From the NCBI RefSeq assembly GCF_039543385.1, contig NZ_BAABJQ010000069.1, positions 1 through 5,415 on the forward strand: a DNA stretch of 5,415 nucleotides, written 5' to 3'. The notes beneath the pieces are model-generated. The model was not told where the DNA came from. It saw nothing but the letters and a program-made list of their open reading frames with translations, and ran no database searches. The translations under genes were made by a program, and so were the position numbers. The stretch comes from Rugosimonospora acidiphila. GTDB lineage: Bacteria; Actinomycetota; Actinomycetes; Mycobacteriales; Micromonosporaceae. Shown one piece after another: positions 1 through 5,415 of the stretch (position 1 is the stretch's first letter; each line of letters begins with the position of its first letter).

Positions 1-10
1 GGTGTGTGTT

Positions 11-28
11 TGTTTTTTGAGAACTCAA
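11..28 (+). promoter_or_regulatory. Leader boxA-type antitermination element
   Basis: A run of T followed by TTGAGAACTCAA (17-28) matches the conserved element before 16S in actinobacterial rrn leaders, whose boxA core is of the TGTTNTTTGAGA type. The known role of boxA is to bind NusB/S10 as RNA and license antitermination and coupled rRNA folding. The last twelve bases are a perfect inverted repeat, TTGAG-AA-CTCAA. A related copy sits before 23S at 2051-2062. The identification rests on motif and position, with no binding evidence. Confidence 0.75.
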
Positions 29-51
29 CAGGGTGCTTGTAAAAGCCAGTG
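29..51 (+). other. 5' arm of predicted 16S processing stem
   Basis: Bases 29-34 (CAGGGT) can pair with 1735-1740. After a six-base bulge, 41-51 can pair with 1724-1734 with one A-A mismatch (43 against 1732). This encloses 16S in a long-range helix of the kind RNase III cleaves in bacterial pre-rRNA. Bases 51-55 (GCCAA) could extend it by pairing with 1714-1718. The pairing was found by eye; cleavage positions cannot be told. Confidence 0.55.
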
Positions 52-116
52 CCAAATATTGGTAATTTCCCCCGTCAGGGGATTTGGCAACTTTTGTTGC
101 CAGGACAATTGTGTCC
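51..116 (+). other. Cluster of short leader hairpins
   Basis: Four inverted repeats sit back to back. GCCAAAT at 51-57 matches ATTTGGC at 82-88. CCCC at 70-73 matches GGGG at 78-81 around a GTCA loop, nested inside the first. TGGCAAC at 85-91 matches GTTGCCA at 96-102 around TTTT. GGACA at 103-107 matches TGTCC at 112-116 around ATTG. The first and third share bases 85-88 and cannot form together, and the first also competes with the 16S processing stem. None is followed by a T-run of terminator type, so they are read as leader RNA folds. Confidence 0.5.
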
Positions 117-127
117 GACAAAGGTTT

Positions 128-1649
<1,522 letters not shown>

Positions 1650-1656
1650 AGCGTCT

Positions 1657-1680
1657 GGCTCTGTAATGGGGTCCAGAGCC
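1657..1680 (+). other. Hairpin just downstream of 16S
   Basis: GGCTCTG at 1657-1663 is the exact reverse complement of CAGAGCC at 1674-1680, with a ten-base loop. It starts about 14 bases after the mature 16S end and lies inside the predicted processing loop. There is no T-run after it, so it is not a terminator; a role in pre-16S 3' folding is an inference. Confidence 0.5.
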
Positions 1681-1723
1681 TCAGCTGCCCGAGTGTGGTG
1701 GTGGGGTGCTCAATTGGCGGAGA

Positions 1724-1740
1724 CACTGGTTATTGCCCTG
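1724..1740 (+). other. 3' arm of predicted 16S processing stem
   Basis: This is the partner of 29-51 in the leader. Bases 1724-1731 pair with 44-51 (eight consecutive pairs, including a G-U at 45/1730), 1733-1734 pair with 41-42, and 1735-1740 pair with 29-34. The arm sits about 80 bases after the 16S 3' end, a plausible distance for pre-16S processing. Confidence 0.55.
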
Positions 1741-1915
1741 GTCGGCAACGGTCACTTCATCTAGTACTGCCCCCGTGGTTGTGGGGTGTGGAGGGGTGTG
1801 TGGTGCGGCTGGCGTTGGGGTTGCAGGCATCCTGTTGGGTCCTGAGAAAACAAGCTCACCGTGTGTGGGTTTGGGGTTTCTCTGGGGCAGACCATGCTGG
1901 CTCACCAGACCAGCT

Positions 1916-2012
1916 NNNNNNNNNNNNNNNNNNNNNNNNNNNNNNNNNNNNNNNNNNNNNNNNNNNNNNNNNNNNNNNNNNNNNNNNNNNNNNNNNNNNN
2001 NNNNNNNNNNNN
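1916..2012. other. Sequence gap (97 Ns)
   Basis: These bases are unknown. The run is 97 long, which is not the common 100-base placeholder and suggests an estimated size. It lies within the 16S-23S spacer and is bordered on the right by G/T-rich low-complexity sequence. Nothing can be said about its content. Confidence 0.99.
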
Positions 2013-2045
2013 GGTGGGTGTTGGTGGTGGGTGGTGGGTGTGGGG
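2013..2045 (+). repeat. G/T-only low-complexity tract with G-run spacing
   Basis: Every base from 2013 to 2048 is G or T, in imperfect GGTGGT and GGGTG units. G-runs of three or four fall at 2016-2018, 2029-2031, 2036-2038 and 2042-2045, with loops of 10, 4 and 3 bases. That is a loose three-tier quadruplex pattern, and a two-tier one is easily drawn. It abuts the gap, so the repeat may extend into it. Confidence 0.7.
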
Positions 2046-2050
2046 TTGCG

Positions 2051-2062
2051 TGTTGTTTGAGA
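2051..2062 (+). promoter_or_regulatory. Spacer boxA-type element before 23S
   Basis: TGTTGTTTGAGA matches the actinobacterial boxA form and stands about 28 bases before the mature 23S 5' end, the usual place for a second boxA. Its known role is to reload or maintain the NusB/S10 antitermination complex for 23S. It resembles the leader copy at 11-22 (TGTTTTTTGAGA, differing at one base). It is also contained almost entirely in the 5' arm of the 23S processing stem. Confidence 0.8.
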
Positions 2063-2081
2063 ATTACACAGTGGACGCGAG
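2052..2081 (+). other. 5' arm of 23S processing stem
   Basis: This pairs with 5216-5245 in the second spacer. Over 30 aligned positions there are 25 Watson-Crick pairs, four G-U wobbles (2052/5245, 2057/5240, 2065/5232, 2081/5216) and one G-G mismatch (2059/5238). The core, 2066-2080 with 5217-5231, is fifteen unbroken Watson-Crick pairs. Such a helix enclosing 23S is the known RNase III substrate in bacterial pre-23S. Confidence 0.85.
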
Positions 2082-2631
2082 CATCTTTGTGGTCAAGTTG
2101 CTGAGGGCAGACGGTGGATGCCTTGGCACCAGGAGCCGATGAAGGACGTGGGAGGCCGCGATAGGCCTGGGGGAGCTGTCAACCTAGCTGTGATCCCAGG
2201 GTGTCCGAATGGGGAAACCCGGCACCAGTCATGTGGTGTCACCTCCACCTGAACACATAGGGTGTGAGGGGGGAACGCGGGGAAGTGAAACATCTCAGTA
2301 CCCGCAGGAAGAGAAAACAATTGAGTGATTCCGTGAGTAGTGGTGAGCGAAAGCGGATGAGGCTAAACCGTGCACGTGTGATACCGGTCAGGGGTTGCGT
2401 GTGCGGGGTTGTGGGAGCGTGCGTGTCGGTCTGATCGCCGGCGGAACAGTGAGAAAGTCAGAGGCTAGCTGAAGTTCGTTGGAAAACGGCGCCGTAGACG
2501 GTGATAGTCCGGTAGGTGAAAGTTTCTGACCTGTTGTGCGTTTTCCCGAGTAGCCGCGGACTCGTGAAATCTGCGGTGAATCTGCCAGGACCACCTGGTA
2601 AGCCTAAATACTCCCTGGTGACCGATAGCGG

Positions 2632-2665
<34 letters not shown>

Positions 2666-3232
2666 GGGAGGGGAGTGAAATAGTACCTGAAACCGTCTGC
2701 TTACAATCCGTCGGAGCTGAGCCCTTTGGGGTGAGGTGACGGCGTGCCTTTTGAAGAATGAGCCTGCGAGTTAGTGGCATGTGGCGAGGTTAACCCGTGT
2801 GGGGGAGCCGTAGCGAAAGCGAGTCCGAATAGGGCGTTGTAGTCGTGTGTCCTAGACCCGAAGCGGAGTGATCTAGCCATGGGCAGGCTGAAGCGCGGGT
2901 AAGACCGCGTGGAGGGCCGAACCCACCACCGTTGAAAAGGTGGGGGATGACCTGTGGTTAGGGGTGAAAGGCCAATCAAACTCCGTGATAGCTGGTTCTC
3001 CCCGAAATGCATTTAGGTGCAGCGTTGCGTGTTTCTTGCCGGAGGTAGAGCACTGGATGGCCTAGGGGGCCGACAAGCTTACTGAAGTCAGCCAAACTCC
3101 GAATGCCGGTAAGTCAAAGCGTGGCAGTGAGACTGCGGGGGATAAGCTTCGTAGTCGAGAGGGAAACAGCCCAGATCACCAGCTAAGGCCCCTAAGCGTG
3201 TGCTAAGTGGAAAAGGATGTGGGGTCGCAGAG

Positions 3233-3294
<62 letters not shown>

Positions 3295-3622
3295 AAGTGG
3301 TTCCGCGCCGACAATGTAGCGGGGCTCAAGTACACCGCCGAAGCTGTGGCACTCACACGTGTACTTCGCAGCAGCCTTTGGGTTGTTGTGCAGGTGTGTG
3401 GGTGGGTAGGGGAGCGTCGTGCCAACTGTGAAGCAGCCGGGTGACCGAGTTGTGGAGTGGGCACGAGTGAGAATGCAGGCATGAGTAGCGAAAGCAGGGT
3501 GAGAAACCCTGCCGCCGGATGACCAAGGGTTCCAGGGCCAGGCTAATCCGCCCTGGGTGAGTCGGGACCTAAGGCGAGGCCGAGAGGCGTAGTCGATGGA
3601 CAACGGGTTGATATTCCCGTAC

Positions 3623-3728
3623 CCGCGAAGGAGCGCCCGTGATGAACCTTCCTGTACTAACCACCTGCGGTGGCGGTCCTTTCGGGGGCCAATATTGTGG
3701 CTGGGGCCTTGGGGGGTAGTAGTCAAGC
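3623..3728 (+). other. Actinobacterial helix 54 insertion in 23S domain III
   Basis: Between CGTAC (3618-3622) and the conserved GATGGGGTGACG (from 3729) there are about 106 bases, where E. coli has under 20. High-G+C Gram-positives are known for an extra stem of roughly 100 nt here, so this is a lineage marker. It is mature rRNA in these bacteria and is not removed. Internal complementarity, such as GGTCC-TTTC-GGGGGCC around 3675-3690, supports a hairpin. The exact limits are approximate. Confidence 0.85.
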
Positions 3729-4214
3729 GATGGGGTGACGCAGGAAGGTAGCTGATCCCGGCCGGTGGTTGTGCCGGGGTAAGCGTGTAGCCCGTGGTGT
3801 AGGCAAATCCGCACCATTTGTGGGTGAGACGTGATACGGAGCCGATTCAGGTGAAGTCAGTGATCCTATGCTGCCGAGAAAAGCCTCTAGCGAGTTCCGA
3901 GCGGCCCGTACCCTAAACCGACACAGGTGGTCAGGTAGAGAATACCGAGGCGATCGGGTGAACTGTGGTTAAGGAACTCGGCAAATTGCCCCCGTAACTT
4001 AGGGAGAAGGGGGGCCAGTTCTGGTGATGGCACTTGCTGCTTGAGCTGGGGTTGGCCGCAGAGACCAGGGGGAAGCGACTGTTTACTAAAAACACAGGTC
4101 CATGCTAAGTCGTAAGACGACGTATATGGACTGACGCCTGCCCGGTGCTGGAACGTTAAGGGGACCGGTTAGTCTTTCGGGGCGAAGCTGAGAACTTAAG
4201 CGCCAGTAAACGGC

Positions 4215-4287
<73 letters not shown>

Positions 4288-4796
4288 CGACTTCCCTACT
4301 GTCTCAATCACAGGCCCGGCGAAATTGCAGTACGAGTAAAGATGCTCGTTACGCGCGGCAGGACGGAAAGACCCCGGGACCTTTACTATAGCTTGACATT
4401 GGTACTTGGATTAGCTTGTGTAGGATAGGTGGGAGCCTGTGAAGCAGCGACGCCAGTTGTTGTGGAGGCAATCTTGAAATACCACTCTGGTTGATCTGGG
4501 TCTCTAACTTAGGACCGTGAGCCGGTTCAGGGACAGTGTCTGGTGGGTAGTTTAACTGGGGCGGTTGCCTCCTAAAAGGTAACGGAGGCGCCCAAAGGTT
4601 CCCTCAGCCTGGTTGGCAATCAGGTGTTGAGTGCAAGTACATAAGGGAGCTTGACTGTGAGACTGACGGGTCGAGCAGGGACGAAAGTCGGGACTAGTGA
4701 TCCGGCACTTGCGTGTGGAAGCGGTGTCGCTCAACGGATAAAAGGTACCCCGGGGATAACAGGCTGATCTTCCCCAAGAGTCCATATCGACGGGAT

Positions 4797-4837
<41 letters not shown>

Positions 4838-4841
4838 GAGT

Positions 4842-4878
<37 letters not shown>

Positions 4879-4894
4879 TACGCGAGCTGGGTTT

Positions 4895-4931
<37 letters not shown>

Positions 4932-4961
4932 CGCGTAGGATACTTGAGAAGGGCTGTCCCT

Positions 4962-4975
4962 AGTACGAGAGGACC
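4962..4975 (+). other. Sarcin-ricin loop of 23S rRNA
   Basis: AGTACGAGAGGACC is the universal sarcin-ricin loop, which anchors translational GTPases such as EF-Tu and EF-G. The ricin-target adenine (A2660) is 4968 and the sarcin cleavage guanine (G2661) is 4969. It is invariant here. Confidence 0.95.
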
Positions 4976-5041
4976 GGGACGGACGAACCTCTGGTGTGCC
5001 AGTTGTCCCGCCAGGGGCACGGCTGGTTAGCTACGTTCGGG

Positions 5042-5077
<36 letters not shown>

Positions 5078-5206
5078 GCTTCAAGATGAGGTATCCCACC
5101 CTTGTGGGTTAAGGCCCCCAGCTAGACGACTGGGTTGATAGGCCAGATATGTAAGCACGGTAACGTGTTCAGTTGACTGGTACTAATAGGCCGAGGACTT
5201 GACTTA

Positions 5207-5296
5207 CGAAGGTGCTTCGCGTCCACTGTGTGATTCTGAGACAATCACGGGCCCCCGGGTTTGTTCCTGGTGTGGGTTGGTTGATAGTTTCATAGT
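5207..5296 (+). other. 23S-5S internal transcribed spacer
   Basis: The spacer is 90 bases with no gene. It starts with a small hairpin (CGAAG 5207-5211, CTTCG 5215-5219), then the 3' arm of the 23S processing stem (5216-5245), then CGGG-CC-CCCG at 5248-5257 and a T/G-rich stretch up to 5S. The small hairpin shares four bases with the processing stem, and TGATT (5231-5235) with AATCA (5243-5247) is another local fold that competes with it. Confidence 0.92.
5216..5245 (+). other. 3' arm of 23S processing stem
   Basis: This is the partner of 2052-2081. The core TCGCGTCCACTGTGT at 5217-5231 is exactly complementary to 2066-2080. It begins about ten bases after the 23S 3' end, so the two arms bring the 23S ends together next to helix 1. 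Confidence 0.85.
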
Positions 5297-5415
5297 GTTA
5301 CGGCGGTTTTAGCGGTGGGGAAACGCCCGGTTACATTCCGAACCCGGTAGCTAAGCTCACCTGCGCCGATGGTACTGCACTTGTGAGGGTGTGGGAGAGT
5401 AGGACGCCGCCGGAC
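5297..5415 (+). rRNA. rrf: 5S ribosomal RNA, to the window edge
   Basis: 5S rRNA of the central protuberance of the 50S subunit, 119 nt visible. Conserved blocks are CCGAACCCGG near 5338-5347, GCGCCGATGGTACTG near 5363-5377 and GGGAGAGTAGG near 5393-5403. Helix I is formed by CGGCGG (5301-5306) with CCGCCG (5407-5412). The start is set by analogy with Streptomyces 5S (GTTNCGG). The usual length is about 120 nt, so the gene is complete or lacks one base at the window end. No terminator is visible because the sequence stops here. Confidence 0.95.

Larger units (their letters stand above)
1..127 (+). promoter_or_regulatory. rrn operon leader, transcribed (5' end cut by window)
   Basis: This stretch precedes the mature 16S 5' end and reads as the 3' part of an actinobacterial rrn leader. 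It holds a T-rich boxA-like element at about 11-22, the 5' arm of a predicted 16S processing stem at 29-51, and several short inverted repeats between 51 and 116. No convincing -35/-10 pair is seen, and the boxA begins only about 10 bases in, so the promoters probably lie upstream of the window. An ATG-initiated reading frame runs from 49 into the 16S gene, but it has no family resemblance and is incidental. Confidence 0.85.

Noticed and set aside
78..102. Leader hairpin as an intrinsic terminator or attenuator
   Set aside because: TGGCAAC-TTTT-GTTGCCA has its T-run in the loop and none after the stem, so it does not have terminator form.
1840..1915. Possible spacer tRNA
   Set aside because: No acceptor stem, T-loop GGTTCRA or anticodon arm can be found in the visible spacer on either side of the gap. 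The CTGG-CTCA-CCAG hairpin at 1897-1908 is too small.
1695..2142. Three + strand frames crossing the N run, and a minus-strand frame at 1681-1905
   Set aside because: Each + strand frame includes 33 unknown residues, and the flanks are Val/Gly/Trp-rich translations of G/T low-complexity spacer. No domain or ribosome binding site supports any of them.
3623..3728. Intervening sequence or intron in 23S
   Set aside because: Position and size match the known actinobacterial helix 54 extension, and there is no homing endonuclease or intron core.
5248..5275. CGGG/CCCG hairpin followed by TTTGTT as a terminator between 23S and 5S
   Set aside because: The stem is only four pairs and the T-rich part is short and broken. 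A terminator before 5S would also be out of place in an intact operon.

Overview
The window is one ribosomal RNA (rrn) operon on the + strand, in the order leader, 16S rRNA, 16S-23S spacer, 23S rRNA, 23S-5S spacer, 5S rRNA. No protein-coding gene, tRNA, mobile element or CRISPR array can be supported. Every open reading frame lies across rRNA or spacer sequence on one strand or the other and is incidental.

The organism is an actinobacterium. Four things show this: the leader and spacer boxA-type elements (TTTGAGAA core), the roughly 3.1 kb 23S rRNA with the extra helix 54 block of high-G+C Gram-positives, the tRNA-less look of the visible 16S-23S spacer, and the 16S sequence itself. From memory, the 16S (start of V1, the V4 region, and the V5-V6 stretch around 905-1150) reads most like Micromonosporaceae or neighbouring orders. 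The phylum is certain; the family is a tentative inference, because no alignment was run.

Layout: 1-127 is the transcribed leader, with a boxA-like element, the 5' arm of the 16S processing stem and several short hairpins. 128-1643 is 16S. 1644-2090 is a G/T-rich spacer with a 97-base run of N at 1916-2012, then a second boxA and the 5' arm of a long 23S processing stem. 2091-5206 is 23S. 5207-5296 is the second spacer, carrying the 3' arm of that stem. 5297-5415 is 5S, ending at or within about one base of its mature 3' end. The rrn promoters lie upstream of base 1 and the terminator lies past base 5415, so neither is visible.

The three rRNAs are co-transcribed. The boxA elements would recruit the Nus/antitermination complex, and the paired flanks would bring the ends of pre-16S and pre-23S together for RNase III-type cleavage. 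The functional centres checked (530 loop, decoding site, anti-Shine-Dalgarno, GTPase centre, helix 69, peptidyl-transferase centre, sarcin-ricin loop) are intact, with unmutated bases at the main antibiotic sites. The operon looks functional and ordinary. The points worth a second look are the sequence gap in a low-complexity G/T-rich spacer, the spacer boxA lying wholly inside the predicted 23S processing helix, and competing folds in the leader.
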